A DNA stretch of 64,000 nt, from contig NZ_JALNUI010000014.1 in assembly GCF_026544205.1 (NCBI RefSeq), positions 1-64,000 of the forward strand, written 5' to 3'. Shown piece by piece: positions 50,711 to 59,385 of this stretch. Below the pieces are notes generated by a model. The model saw only the letters and a list, made by a program, of their open reading frames with translations, ran no database searches and was not told the origin of the DNA. Source of the DNA: Curtobacterium sp. GC_Cur_3 (lineage in GTDB: Bacteria > Actinomycetota > Actinomycetes > Actinomycetales > Microbacteriaceae). The first letter of the stretch is position 1; every line of letters begins with the position of its first letter. The position numbers and the translations under genes are program-made.

Positions 50711-51381
50711 CCGCCGAACACGAAGCGACCGTGGAACGCGGAGCGACCTCGGAACACGGGGTTCCCGGCGGACAGACGAACACCGACGCCGTCGACGCCG
50801 CGAGCGTGCGCTGGGCTGCAGCGGCGAGCCTCGCGGACCAGGTCCTGGCGCTCCCGCTCGGCCGGGATGGACTCCGAGGAGCGGGCGCCGTGGTCCTGGC
50901 CACGACGGCCGTGCTCGGGCTGGTCGGGGTGATGCTCGCTCTGCCGGTTCCCTCTGTCGCTCGGATGCTGACCGCCGTCGTCTTCCTGGTCCTCGCCTTG
51001 GTGATCGTCGCCGTTCGGCTCTTCCATGTCCTGGCCCTTCGACGGAGCAACCGTGCTGCCCCCGTCGATGCCGACGTCGTCATGGCGCCGCTCACACCAC
51101 GCGAGCGGCAGGCCGTCCACCGAGCCGTCAACGGCCGCGCCGATGCGCCTGACGACCGCGCGACGGTGGTCGACGCGGTCGCGATCCTGCGAGCCGAGGG
51201 ACGAGACGTCCGGTTCCAGGCCGGGGCCACCATGGCGTTCGCGAGCAGCACGGTCGGCATGGGCGGCATCTGGCCGATCTGGGCCGGGGTGACGGTCCTG
51301 TGGTTCGTGCTGCTGCTGGTGGCATGGCGGGATCTCCGGCTCGCCGAGCGCTACCTCTGCCGCCGGGGCCTGCGTTCCTGA
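50707..51381 (+). CDS. Membrane protein of unknown function, last gene of the moa operon
   Basis: The 224-residue product has two adjoining TMs (about 55-100) and a second pair near the end (about 177-207), joined by a soluble helical domain with TPRERQAVHRAVNG (about 117-130). The GTG start overlaps the moaE stop, so it is co-transcribed, but nothing in it resembles a molybdate or sulfur protein. I do not recognise a family. Confidence 0.65.
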   Translation: MTAEHEATVERGATSEHGVPGGQTNTDAVDAASVRWAAAASLADQVLALPLGRDGLRGAGAVVLATTAVLGLVGVMLALPVPSVARMLTAVVFLVLALVIVAVRLFHVLALRRSNRAAPVDADVVMAPLTPRERQAVHRAVNGRADAPDDRATVVDAVAILRAEGRDVRFQAGATMAFASSTVGMGGIWPIWAGVTVLWFVLLLVAWRDLRLAERYLCRRGLRS

Positions 51382-51399
51382 GAAGACCGCAGGGCTCGC

Positions 51400-51420
51400 C
51401 GCGGGGAACCGCACCCCGCG
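51400..51420 (+). terminator. Terminator of the moeA operon
   Basis: CGCGGGG-aaccgca-CCCCGCG is a perfect 7-bp stem, 19 bp past the last stop. Confidence 0.55.
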
Positions 51421-51453
51421 AAGGGGAGCGTGGCGCCGTTCACCGCTGATCCA

Positions 51454-51459
51454 TAGGAT
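51454..51459 (+). promoter_or_regulatory. -10 element close to the PLDc_N gene
   Basis: TAGGAT ends 8 nt before the ATG at 51468, near-leaderless. Confidence 0.45.
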
Positions 51460-51467
51460 TCGACGTC

Positions 51468-51866
51468 ATGAGCGTGCTGTTGTCCGGGGTCACCATCGTC
51501 CTGTTGGTGTTCGCACTGATCGACATCCTCACGAAGACGGACGACCAGATCCGCGGGCTGCCGAAGATCGCGTGGGTGATCCTCGTGATCCTGGTGCCCG
51601 TCGTCGGCAGCGTCGTGTGGTTCGCGATTGGGCACGACTGGGCTCCCGGTCCCCGCAACCACGGCCGGTACATCGAGCCGAACCGCCACGAGGACCGGCA
51701 CCCCACCCTCGGCCACGCTCGGGCAGCGCACGGCGACCGCCGCGTGACCACGACGGAGCAGGAACTCGCCGAACTCGACCGCGAGATCGAGTTCTGGGAG
51801 GCCAAGGCCCGGCTCAAGCGCGCGAAGGAAGCCGCGGGCGAGGGCGACACCGCCTCGTCGCTCTGA
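51468..51866 (+). CDS. PLDc_N-domain membrane protein
   Basis: The 132 residues have two TMs (about 2-18 and 33-55). ALIDILTKTDDQIRGLPKIAW and VVGSVVWFAIGHDWAP (about 45-60) match the PLDc_N domain, which in cardiolipin synthases anchors the enzyme. Here the catalytic part is absent and the tail is a charged helix, EQELAELDREIEFWEAKARL (about 99-118). Its function alone is unknown. Confidence 0.78.
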   Translation: MSVLLSGVTIVLLVFALIDILTKTDDQIRGLPKIAWVILVILVPVVGSVVWFAIGHDWAPGPRNHGRYIEPNRHEDRHPTLGHARAAHGDRRVTTTEQELAELDREIEFWEAKARLKRAKEAAGEGDTASSL

Positions 51867-51873
51867 CCTGCTC

Positions 51874-52557
51874 ATGACCCCCGAGAGCACCTACGCCACC
51901 GACGTCGTCACCGACGAGCAGTGGGACGCGATCGACCGCCGCCTCGACGGCAACCTCGTCGATGACGACCGAATTCGTCAGTCCAAGCGCCGCCGAAACC
52001 GTGTCGCGGGCGCCATCGGTCTCGCGGTCCTCGCCCTGTTCGCCGGATTGACGGTGGCGATCATCGTCGCTCCGAACGACCACGACCGGTCCTCGGCCTC
52101 GTCGCAGTCCGACCTCCAGAGCGCCGTCGGGATCACCGCGTTCGGCATCGCGATCGTGGTCTGGGCCATCGGCATCGTCCTGGTGGTCCGAGGTGGCGGC
52201 ATCCCGTGGGCCTGGAAGGAACCGACCGAAGGCCTGTCACGCTCAGAGCGTCGTGGAATCGAGCGAGGTCTCCTCGGGCGTGTGTCGGTGGATCCGACCC
52301 GGACGCGGACACTCCGGCGGCTCGCGATGACCCGGCTGCACCAGGCCGTCTGGGCAGTGTGGCTCGTCGGCGGTCAGCTGCCGCTGGCGATCGGTCAGGC
52401 AACGACACACTGGGGAACCTGGCTCGCGGCCGTGTTCCTCGTCCTCGCTGCTGTGTGGGCGGTGGCACTGGTCGGGATGGCCGTGCAACGCCGACGCTGG
52501 CGCGCCTTCCTCGCAGCGCACCCGTCTGACGGGGGCGAGCCGGCGTCGGGGAGCTGA
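51874..52557 (+). CDS. Membrane protein, unknown function (227 aa)
   Basis: Starts 7 bp after the PLDc_N gene, so probably co-transcribed. It has about four hydrophobic segments (about 46-66, 86-108, 157-176 and 183-206). An acidic N-terminus is followed by a basic patch RQSKRRRNRVAG just before TM1. No family recognised. Confidence 0.65.
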   Translation: MTPESTYATDVVTDEQWDAIDRRLDGNLVDDDRIRQSKRRRNRVAGAIGLAVLALFAGLTVAIIVAPNDHDRSSASSQSDLQSAVGITAFGIAIVVWAIGIVLVVRGGGIPWAWKEPTEGLSRSERRGIERGLLGRVSVDPTRTRTLRRLAMTRLHQAVWAVWLVGGQLPLAIGQATTHWGTWLAAVFLVLAAVWAVALVGMAVQRRRWRAFLAAHPSDGGEPASGS

Positions 52558-52620
52558 GCCGAGCCTCCCGGCTGCCCGTCGGGACCACGTGCGGGTCGCA
52601 CGGTGCGCGCTGCTCGAGCC

Positions 52621-52682
52621 GGTGCGAGGTTGGTCGCGCCGTGCGGCGGCATGACCTCGCACGGTGTGGGCAACCTCGCACC
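52621..52682. terminator. Nested two-part hairpin upstream of the ABC-F gene
   Basis: Outer arms GGTGCGAGGTTG (52621-52632) and CAACCTCGCACC (52671-52682) enclose inner arms CCGTGCG (52639-52645) and CGCACGG (52658-52664). The internal loops are symmetrical, 6 nt on each side. It lies upstream of the ABC-F promoter, so it more likely ends the previous transcript than acts as an ABC-F attenuator. Confidence 0.5.
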
Positions 52683-52743
52683 AGCCGGAGCCGGAGCCGG
52701 AGCCGGAGCAGGACCCCGCGCCGACCCCGCCTCCCGCACCACC

Positions 52744-52749
52744 TACCCT
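52744..52749 (+). promoter_or_regulatory. -10 of leaderless promoter for the ABC-F gene
   Basis: TACCCT ends 6 nt before the GTG at 52756. Confidence 0.5.
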
Positions 52750-52755
52750 TGACGG

Positions 52756-54633
52756 GTGGCACATCTCCTCGGCGCCGAGAACCTGCATCTCGAGTTCCCC
52801 ACCCGTACCGTCTTCGACAGCGTCACCATCGGCATCGACGAGGGTGACCGCATCGGCGTGGTCGGCCGGAACGGCGACGGCAAGTCGACGCTCCTGAGCC
52901 TGCTGTCGAAGCGCCTCGACCCGGACACCGGCCGTGTGACGCACCGTCGCGGGGTGACCGTGGGGTCGCTCGACCAGCGCGACGAGCTGCCCTCGGGCGA
53001 GACCGTCGGCAGCGTGGTCGTCGGCGACCGCGCGGAGCACGAGTGGGCGGGCGACCCGAAGATCCGCGACGTCATCGGCGGACTCGTGTCGGACATCCCG
53101 TGGGACGTCACCGTCGACGACCTGTCGGGCGGACAGCGTCGACGGGTGGCGCTCGCGCGGCTGCTGGTCGGCGACTGGGACGTGCTGTTCCTCGACGAAC
53201 CGACCAACCACTTGGACGTCGAGGGCATCCAGTGGCTCGCCGAGCACATCAACCGGCGCTGGCCGGCGAACCAGGGCGGCCTCGTCGTCGTGACGCACGA
53301 CCGGTGGTTCCTCGACGCGGTGTCGACCGACACGTGGGAGGTCCACGACGGCATCGTCGAGCCCTTCGAGGGCGGCTACGCGGCATACATCCTGCAGCGC
53401 GTCGAGCGTGACCGGCAGGCGGCCTCGAGCGAGCAGCGTCGGCAGAACCTGGCGCGCAAGGAGCTCGCGTGGCTCCGCCGCGGTGCGCCGGCCCGCACGA
53501 GCAAGCCGAAGTTCCGCATCGACGCGGCGAACGCCCTGATCGACGACGTCCCGCCGATCCGCGACGGCGTCGCGTTGGCGAAGACCGCGACGGCGCGCCT
53601 CGGCAAGGACGTCGTGGACCTGCTCGACGTCGGGCTGACCTTCCCGGGCGCCGACGAACCGACCATCCGCAGCATCGAGTGGCGGATCGCGCCGGGTGAG
53701 CGCACCGGGATCCTCGGGCCGAACGGCGCGGGGAAGTCGACGCTCCTCGCGCTCATCGCGGGGCGCCTCCAGCCGACCGCAGGCCGGGTGAAGACGGGCA
53801 AGACCGTGCAGGTCGCGGTGCTCGACCAGCAGCTCGCGGACCTGGCGCAGTTCGCGAACGACCGCGTCCGCGAGGTCGTCGCCCGCAAGAAGACCAGCTA
53901 CGTCGCCGACGGCAAGGAGATGACCCCGTCGCAGCTCCTGGAGCGACTGGGCTTCACGGCCGAGCAGCTCTCCACCCCGGTCAAGGACCTGTCCGGTGGG
54001 CAGAAGCGCCGTCTGCAGCTCATGCTCATCCTGCTCGACGAGCCGAACCTGCTCATCCTCGACGAGCCGACGAACGACCTCGACACGGACATGCTCGCCG
54101 CGATGGAGGACCTCCTCGACACCTGGCCCGGCACCCTGCTCGTCGTCTCGCACGACCGGTACCTGCTGGAGCGCGTCACCGACCAGCAGTACGCCGTCCT
54201 CGGCGGGCACCTCCGGCACCTGCCGGGCGGCGTCGACGAGTACATGCGTCTTCGGGCCGCCGGCACGGGTGGCGGGACCGCGTCTGCGGCTGCCGCCGCC
54301 ACGGCCGGGAGGCCCGACACGGCCGGGTCGGGGTCCGGCACCACCGCCTCGGGGTCGGGTGCAGGGCACGGGGCCGGGTCCGGTGGGTCCGCTGCTGCGT
54401 CCGGGCTGTCGGGGTCGGAGCGACGGACCGTGGAGAAGGAGATGTCGGCGCTCGACCGCAGGATCGCCCGGTTGGGGGTTGACCGGCAGACCATGCTCGA
54501 CCTCTTCGCGGGGCACGACCAGTCCGACTACGCCGGGCTGGGGGAGCTGCAGGCGAAGCTCGCTGCGCTCGAGGCCGAGGTCGAGCAGCTCGAGGAACGC
54601 TGGCTCGAGATCGCGGAGCAGCTCGGGGTGTAG
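52756..54633 (+). CDS. ABC-F family ATP-binding protein (Uup/EttA-like)
   Basis: The 625-residue protein has two ABC cassettes and no TM. Walker A are GRNGDGKSTLL (about 36-46) and GPNGAGKSTLL (about 321-331). Signatures are LSGGQRRRVALARLL (about 124) and LSGGQKRRLQL (about 413), each with FLDEPTNHLD / ILDEPTNDLD. Between them is the ABC-F linker. After residue 500 comes a Gly/Ala/Ser-rich low-complexity stretch and then a coiled coil (about 558-625), as in Uup. ABC-F proteins act on ribosomes as translation factors or antibiotic-resistance factors. Confidence 0.92.
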   Translation: MAHLLGAENLHLEFPTRTVFDSVTIGIDEGDRIGVVGRNGDGKSTLLSLLSKRLDPDTGRVTHRRGVTVGSLDQRDELPSGETVGSVVVGDRAEHEWAGDPKIRDVIGGLVSDIPWDVTVDDLSGGQRRRVALARLLVGDWDVLFLDEPTNHLDVEGIQWLAEHINRRWPANQGGLVVVTHDRWFLDAVSTDTWEVHDGIVEPFEGGYAAYILQRVERDRQAASSEQRRQNLARKELAWLRRGAPARTSKPKFRIDAANALIDDVPPIRDGVALAKTATARLGKDVVDLLDVGLTFPGADEPTIRSIEWRIAPGERTGILGPNGAGKSTLLALIAGRLQPTAGRVKTGKTVQVAVLDQQLADLAQFANDRVREVVARKKTSYVADGKEMTPSQLLERLGFTAEQLSTPVKDLSGGQKRRLQLMLILLDEPNLLILDEPTNDLDTDMLAAMEDLLDTWPGTLLVVSHDRYLLERVTDQQYAVLGGHLRHLPGGVDEYMRLRAAGTGGGTASAAAAATAGRPDTAGSGSGTTASGSGAGHGAGSGGSAAASGLSGSERRTVEKEMSALDRRIARLGVDRQTMLDLFAGHDQSDYAGLGELQAKLAALEAEVEQLEERWLEIAEQLGV

Positions 54634-54673
54634 CGGGTCCTGTTCGCGCGTCTTCGGGCGGTCGTGCGCGTGC

Positions 54674-55931
54674 TCAGTGGAGGGTCGGGGCGTCGCCGCC
54701 GCAGCGCCACAGGGAGGCGGCCAGCCGGTCGATCTCCTGGCGGGCCTCGGCGTCGCCCGTGCCCTCGGCGAAGACCGTGAAGACGATGCGGTCACCGCCG
54801 ACCTCGTCCGTGACCCCGGTCAGCCCGAACATGTCGTCGAGCGTGCCGGTCTTGCCTCGGACGTGCCCGCGCGCGTCACTCGCGGGACCGGTGAAGCGCC
54901 CCTGCTCCGCCAGCGTCCCGGTCTTCCCCGCGACCGCGAGACCGGCGTCGACCGGGGCGAGGCCGTCCCGGTGCTGCACGACGACCCGCATCAGCTGCGT
55001 CAGGAACGACGCCGGCGTGCCGGAGCGCAGCGGTCGTGCCGGCCTGGATCGCGTCGAACGAGCGACCGGTGCCCTCGGCGACGGCGACGTGGCGGGCCAG
55101 GACCTCAGCGAGCGTGTCGTCCGAGTGGGTGAGCAGCGTCCCGACGAGCTCCGACACGGTGGCCGAGCGCACGGACCCGAGCGTCCTCGCGGCCTTCGGT
55201 ACGGCGACGGAGGCGGTCTCGACCTGAACGTCCGGGCCGAGCAGGGCCGCGAACGACGTCGTCGCCCGTGACACCGCGGTGTCGCTCCGGAGTGAGTACG
55301 CCTCGGTCGGGTCGTCCCGGTCGCCGTCGACCATGAGCGCCGTGATGTTCGAGACGCTGCCGCTCGTCCGGGCGCTCTCCGTCCAGCTCGGGTGCCACGC
55401 GGGGCCGTCGAACAGGGCGGTGTCGACCTGCACGAGCCGGATCGGCCCCGGGTGTGCCGCGCGGACCTGCCGTGCGAGGTCGTCGAGGTGCGGGGCGCCC
55501 GGGTAGACACCGTCCTTGCCGGAGGGGAGTCGGCTGAGGGTCGGGTCCCCGCCACCGACCAGGACGACGGCGTCGGAGGATGCCCCGCTGACCACTCGGG
55601 TGGTGAAGCGGTGGTCCGCGCCGAGGGCCGTCAGCGCTGCCGAGGCCGTGACGACCTTCATCGTGCTGCCGGTCTGCGTCGGTTCGTCCCCGCGCACGGC
55701 GAGCACCGTCGCACCGGTCCGGACCGATCGGGCGTCGAGGTGCAGCTGGCCGGAGGACCACCTGTCGGCGAGGTCGTCCGCGGTGCAGCGCTGTTCAGCC
55801 GCTGATGCCCGGCTGGGTGCTGTGCTGATCGCGGTCACCGCCACGGTCAGGCCCCCGAGGACGAGCACGAGCACCGCGACGAGGGCGACGACGTACGGGT
55901 AACGGCGGAGGAACGAGCGGGGGTTGGTCAC
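54674..55931 (-). pseudogene. dacB: D-alanyl-D-alanine carboxypeptidase (PBP4/DacB type), broken by frameshift and deletion
   Basis: The N-terminal frame, from a GTG at 55931, has a TM anchor, the SxxK nucleophile TGSTMKV (about 90) and HSDDTLAEVLARH, where the family's SxN is SDN but reads SDD here. It is intact to about 55025. The C-terminal frame, in another phase, resumes with SGTPASFLTQLMRVVV and carries GKTGTL twice (the KTG box). The roughly 25 residues normally lying between, including the DGSGLS segment, are absent. The gap fits a deletion of 3n+2 bp. A functional enzyme is unlikely unless this is an assembly error. Confidence 0.8.
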
Positions 55932-56054
55932 TCGTCCATCGTCCGGTCGGGCGGACTCGCCCGGCATCGTCCGGCCGGCTGAAACGAGCAGTGCTCGTTC
56001 GGCCGATCGGTTGAAGTGCGGTGGCGCAGGGCGTCGGGTGTGTGGGGGGTCTCG

Positions 56055-56549
56055 TCAGTCGCCCAGGCCGAGGATCAGCCGACGAAGCAGCCCCGCGAGC
56101 TGGTCCTGTTCGCCGCCGGACACCACGGTCAGGATGTCCCGCTCGGCCTGCAGCAGGTCCGCGATCGCCGAGTCCACGGCCGTCCGACCAGCGTCGGTCA
56201 GGGACACGAGGATGCCGCGGCCGTCCTTCGGGTCGGTCCGGCGTGCCACGAGCCCGCGTGCCGTGAGCCGGTCCACCCGGTTCGTCATCGTGCCGCTCGA
56301 CACCATCGTCTGCTGCAGCAGGGTCTTCGGACTGAGCTCGAACGCATCACCCGCGCGCCGGAGGGCCGACAGCACGTCGAACTCCCACGGCTCCATGCCG
56401 CTCGCGTCGAACGCCGCCCGTCGTGCCCGGTCGAGGTGTCGGGCGAGCCGGTCCACGCGGGAGAGCACCTGTAGCGGCGCGAAGTCGAGGTCGTCCCGCT
56501 GCCGCCCCCAGGCAGCGACGATCCGATCGACTTCGTCCTGGTCCGGCAT
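56055..56549 (-). CDS. MarR-family transcriptional regulator
   Basis: The 164-residue form starts at the ATG at 56549 (an in-frame GTG/ATG further up adds six residues). It has the winged helix LSPKTLLQQTMVSSGTMTNR (about 72-91) and wing ARRTDPKDGRGILVSLTDAG (about 101-120). MEPWEFDVLSALRRAG (about 54-69) is typical. No adjacent target stands out; it lies between the broken dacB and the low-GC membrane gene. Confidence 0.87.
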   Translation of the reverse strand: MPDQDEVDRIVAAWGRQRDDLDFAPLQVLSRVDRLARHLDRARRAAFDASGMEPWEFDVLSALRRAGDAFELSPKTLLQQTMVSSGTMTNRVDRLTARGLVARRTDPKDGRGILVSLTDAGRTAVDSAIADLLQAERDILTVVSGGEQDQLAGLLRRLILGLGD

Positions 56550-56581
56550 CCGTCCATCATGGCCCATGCCGCCCGGGTCGC

Positions 56582-57652
56582 TCAGGAATGAACGAGATCG
56601 GTCCTGATTCTGGTGCAGCCCTCTTGGAGGATCAAGCGACCTTCTGAGACGGTGAGTGAGCGAAACTCCCCGTGAGCAATCACATCGAGTGGTCTCACGT
56701 GCGGAAGGGGTACTCCTACAATATGGGAGATGAGCGCGTCGACGACTTCCGTTGCTGGTGCCGAGAGGAGGCGAATTCCCATCGCGCGTTTCGCCGACGC
56801 TGTTCGGCTCAAACAGAGACCTGTCGTGCGAACGTCAATACTGTCGCCTAGATCGAGAGCGAGCTGAAGTGCGTCGATAGATTCAAGGAGATCTGTGCGG
56901 GCGGTCGCAATCTGAAGTCGCGCTCCATGCAGCAGGCGGCCGAAAGCGCTCACGCTGAACAAGACCAGCGTGACGGTGACGCTGACAGTCGATACGCCGA
57001 GCGGTGAAACAGCGGCAACGACGCCTATGGCATAGGCGACCATCGCCGCGAGCGCCGCATATCCTGGTATGAGAGCCCGGTGGGCCCGAGTCACGATGCC
57101 GGTCCCGACGAGGGTGGTTCGAGCAGCAAACCCCTGGATCAGGAACAGCGCTGCGATGTACGCGAACGCAATCCCGAAGGCAATGACGGACCCCTCCTTC
57201 ATTGTATCCGTATGCAGCCATCGAGCCAACGGACGAATGCCCAGTGCTGCAATGAACGTGGCACCTACTCCAGCACATAACACACCGAACAAAGACGTAG
57301 AAAAGACCAAGATGCGACTGATTGAGTCGAGGCACCGGGACACCCGGCGGTACATCGATTTCGAAGTGCACTGACCTATTGCCCAGACGCTGAGGATGGT
57401 TGGGCTTCCAGCGAGCAATGACCTTTGAAGTAGGCCGGAGACCGGAGCACTGAGTGCCCCTACCAGAATGGCGAGGATCAGCGCCGCGGATACACCAAGA
57501 AGAACGAGTGCCGTTGCAACAATCGAGACTCGGACACCCTCATGTGCCCAGGGTGTCCGCAACGTGAAAGCGGCGCTCGTAACCATCTCTTCGAACAGGG
57601 GTGGGGCCGCTCTCACCCGGTTAGCGCGACACCTCCAACTGATACTCCACAT
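56582..57652 (-). CDS. Low-GC orphan membrane protein
   Basis: This 356-residue protein has about six hydrophobic segments between residues 40 and 235 and a soluble C-terminal domain with ALQLALDLGDSIDVRTTGLC (about 258-277). I do not recognise it. Base composition is clearly lower in GC (mid-50s percent by eye) with codons such as ata, aat and tta rare elsewhere in the window. The ATG at 57652 is supported by a full promoter 6 nt upstream; an internal ATG at 57586 is the alternative. It lies just 5' of tRNA-Gln, so horizontal acquisition is likely. Confidence 0.7.
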   Translation of the reverse strand: MWSISWRCRANRVRAAPPLFEEMVTSAAFTLRTPWAHEGVRVSIVATALVLLGVSAALILAILVGALSAPVSGLLQRSLLAGSPTILSVWAIGQCTSKSMYRRVSRCLDSISRILVFSTSLFGVLCAGVGATFIAALGIRPLARWLHTDTMKEGSVIAFGIAFAYIAALFLIQGFAARTTLVGTGIVTRAHRALIPGYAALAAMVAYAIGVVAAVSPLGVSTVSVTVTLVLFSVSAFGRLLHGARLQIATARTDLLESIDALQLALDLGDSIDVRTTGLCLSRTASAKRAMGIRLLSAPATEVVDALISHIVGVPLPHVRPLDVIAHGEFRSLTVSEGRLILQEGCTRIRTDLVHS

Positions 57653-57658
57653 GTGGTA

Positions 57659-57687
57659 AACATACGCGTTGCCCCTGACGTCGACAA
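57659..57687 (-). promoter_or_regulatory. Promoter of the low-GC membrane gene
   Basis: On the minus strand TTGTCG (57687-57682), a 17-bp spacer and TATGTT (57664-57659) end 6 nt before the ATG. It fits the local leaderless rule despite the foreign composition. Confidence 0.55.
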
Positions 57688-57722
57688 GACGTGGGAAGAT
57701 ATTGCCGCGCCTCCGTGCGCGT

Positions 57723-57794
57723 TCCGCCTTGGTGTAATGGCAGCACGACGGCCTTTGGTGCCGTTAGGTCTGGGTTCGAATCCTGGAGGCGGAG
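57723..57794 (+). tRNA. tRNA-Gln (anticodon UUG)
   Basis: A 72-nt cloverleaf. Acceptor stem TCCGCCT / AGGCGGA, anticodon stem ACGGC / GCCGT around loop CTTTGGT with anticodon TTG, and T-loop GTTCGAATC. CCA is not encoded. Confidence 0.95.
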
Positions 57795-57994
57795 CTTCCG
57801 GCCGATCGGCCTGTTGACGGGATCGGGTCGGTGTCTCCGGCCGGACCTGCCTCCACGCAGGGCGCGAACCTCCTGCGACGCCGCAAGGTGCTGTTGCGGA
57901 GTCGATCACGCCGAGTGGCTGCGCACGGCGCTGCGCGCCCGTCCGGGCGCCTGCCCTGACCGGGACACCCTCGCCGCGGTGCGCCGCCGCGGGA

Positions 57995-58038
57995 CGGACG
58001 GGAGGCGCGGGGCGGGCCCGCACCGTGCCTCCCGTCCG
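57995..58038 (+). terminator. Hairpin of the GGAGGC family downstream of tRNA-Gln
   Basis: CGGACGGGAGGC-g-CGG / CCG-t-GCCTCCCGTCCG. The stretch 57795-57994 between it and the tRNA holds no gene that I can support. Confidence 0.6.
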
Positions 58039-58060
58039 TGGATTTCTCGGCAACCCGGAA

Positions 58061-58078
58061 TACCTGACGCGTCAGGTA
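58061..58078. promoter_or_regulatory. Perfect 18-bp operator palindrome before the MarR-SDR-FAD operon
   Basis: TACCTGACGCGTCAGGTA reads identically on both strands and sits 13 bp before the MarR GTG, over the expected promoter. It is most likely the autoregulatory MarR operator. Confidence 0.7.
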
Positions 58079-58091
58079 GTTGAACTGCGTC

Positions 58092-58595
58092 GTGCAGCAA
58101 CGACTCAGTGATCAGCAACTCGACACCTGGCAACGACTCCAGGTGGTGACCGAACGGCTCCGGCGTCGGGTCGGTGCGGACCTCCGGTCCGACGCCGACC
58201 TGTCCGAACCGGAGTTCACGGTCCTGGCGCACCTCGTCGACATGGGCGGTACCGCTCGTCCCACGGCGTGCGCCGCAGCGATCGGCTGGGACTCCAGCCG
58301 CCTCGCGCACCAGTTGCGGCGGCTCGAGCGCCGGGCGCTGGTGGAGCGGCAACCAGACCCGGACGGGGACGCACGCGGTTCGTCCATCGCGATCACCGCC
58401 ACGGGGCGGGCGGCGCACCGGGCGGCAGTCGGTTCGCACCTGCGCGCAGCAGCCACCTGGTTCGGCGATGCGCTCGACGACACCGAGCTCACCGGACTCG
58501 ACGCAGCGCTGCGCGCACTCGACCACCACATCCGTCGCCTCGACGGTGATGACCCGGGCGACCCTCGCCCGGAGGGACAGGAGCAGGAACGATGA
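58092..58595 (+). CDS. MarR-family regulator of the SDR/FAD-oxidoreductase operon
   Basis: The 167 residues from the GTG at 58092 (a TTG at 58080 would add four) have SEPEFTVLAHLVDMGGTARP (about 38-57), a recognition helix in AIGWDSSRLAHQLRRLERR (about 63-81) and wing ERQPDPDGDARGSSIAITATG. It overlaps the SDR gene by 4 bp. With the palindrome upstream, this looks like a ligand-released repressor controlling a small oxidative pathway. Confidence 0.85.
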   Translation: MQQRLSDQQLDTWQRLQVVTERLRRRVGADLRSDADLSEPEFTVLAHLVDMGGTARPTACAAAIGWDSSRLAHQLRRLERRALVERQPDPDGDARGSSIAITATGRAAHRAAVGSHLRAAATWFGDALDDTELTGLDAALRALDHHIRRLDGDDPGDPRPEGQEQER

Positions 58596-59368
58596 CCAGC
58601 ACGACGGACACCTGGACGACCGGCACGGCAGACCTGACCGGAAGGACCGTCGTGGTCCTCGGCGGTTCCGGGGGAGTGGGTGAGGGAGTGGTCCGGTCCG
58701 TGCTCGCGGCCGGTGCAACGGTGGTCGCGACTGGACGGGACGACGCCAGACTCGCGGCGCTCGTGGAGCGGCTGGTGGACGAGGGACTCCCCGGGACGCT
58801 GCACACCCGCGTCCTCGACGCGATGAGCCCGGGGCTCGATGACGACGTCCGGTCGCTGGCGGGCGAGTTCGGTGCCCTCGACGGGGTCGTCGTCTCCGTC
58901 GCGTCCTGGGGTGACCAGGGGCGGAAGCCCGCGCTCGCCCTCGACGACGACGAGTGGCAGCGTCTGCTCGACGGCAACCTGACGAGCGTGTTCCGGTTGT
59001 TCCGGGCGTTCCTGCCGGTGACCGCGCCGGGTGGTGTGCTCGTGCAGCTCAACGGGATGAGTGCGGACATCCCGTTCCCCGGCAGCGCGGGTGTGGCGCT
59101 CAGTGCGGCCGCGACGAAGTCGCTCACCCTCACGCTCGCCGCGGAGCTCGGTGGTCGGGGCCCGCGCGTCGTGCAGCTCGTGCTCGGCGTGGTCCGCACC
59201 CGCGCACGCCAGCAGGCCGGCATCGACGACCTCCGCTGGATCGACGCCACGCAGATCGGCGACCACGTCGCTGGACTCGTCGCCGGCACGAGCCAGCTCG
59301 CGAACACACCCCTGCAGTACTTCACCGACCGAGCCGAGGGTCCGATCGCCGGACCCGGGCTCCGCTGA
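58592..59368 (+). CDS. SDR-family protein lacking the catalytic tyrosine
   Basis: The 258 residues have a Rossmann start VVVLGGSGGVGEGVV (about 20-34) and ATGRDDARLAAL (about 46). At the YxxxK position it reads SAAATKSL: the Lys is kept but the Tyr is Ala. QLNGMSA replaces the usual Ser loop. It may bind NAD(P) without normal SDR catalysis or use another base. It is translationally coupled to marR and followed 17 bp later by the FAD oxidoreductase. Confidence 0.83.
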   Translation: MTSTTDTWTTGTADLTGRTVVVLGGSGGVGEGVVRSVLAAGATVVATGRDDARLAALVERLVDEGLPGTLHTRVLDAMSPGLDDDVRSLAGEFGALDGVVVSVASWGDQGRKPALALDDDEWQRLLDGNLTSVFRLFRAFLPVTAPGGVLVQLNGMSADIPFPGSAGVALSAAATKSLTLTLAAELGGRGPRVVQLVLGVVRTRARQQAGIDDLRWIDATQIGDHVAGLVAGTSQLANTPLQYFTDRAEGPIAGPGLR

Positions 59369-59385
59369 ACCGAGGAACCGGGACC

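Noticed and set aside
54674-55931. Programmed frameshift in the carboxypeptidase
   Set aside because: No slippery run lies at the switch, and a conserved segment is missing, which shifting alone cannot explain.
56582-57652. Assignment of the low-GC membrane protein to DUF2254
   Set aside because: Topology is loosely similar but the characteristic motifs of that family are absent.
56582-57794. Genomic island integrated at tRNA-Gln
   Set aside because: No integrase, no duplicated tRNA 3' end and only one atypical gene, on the 5' side of the tRNA.
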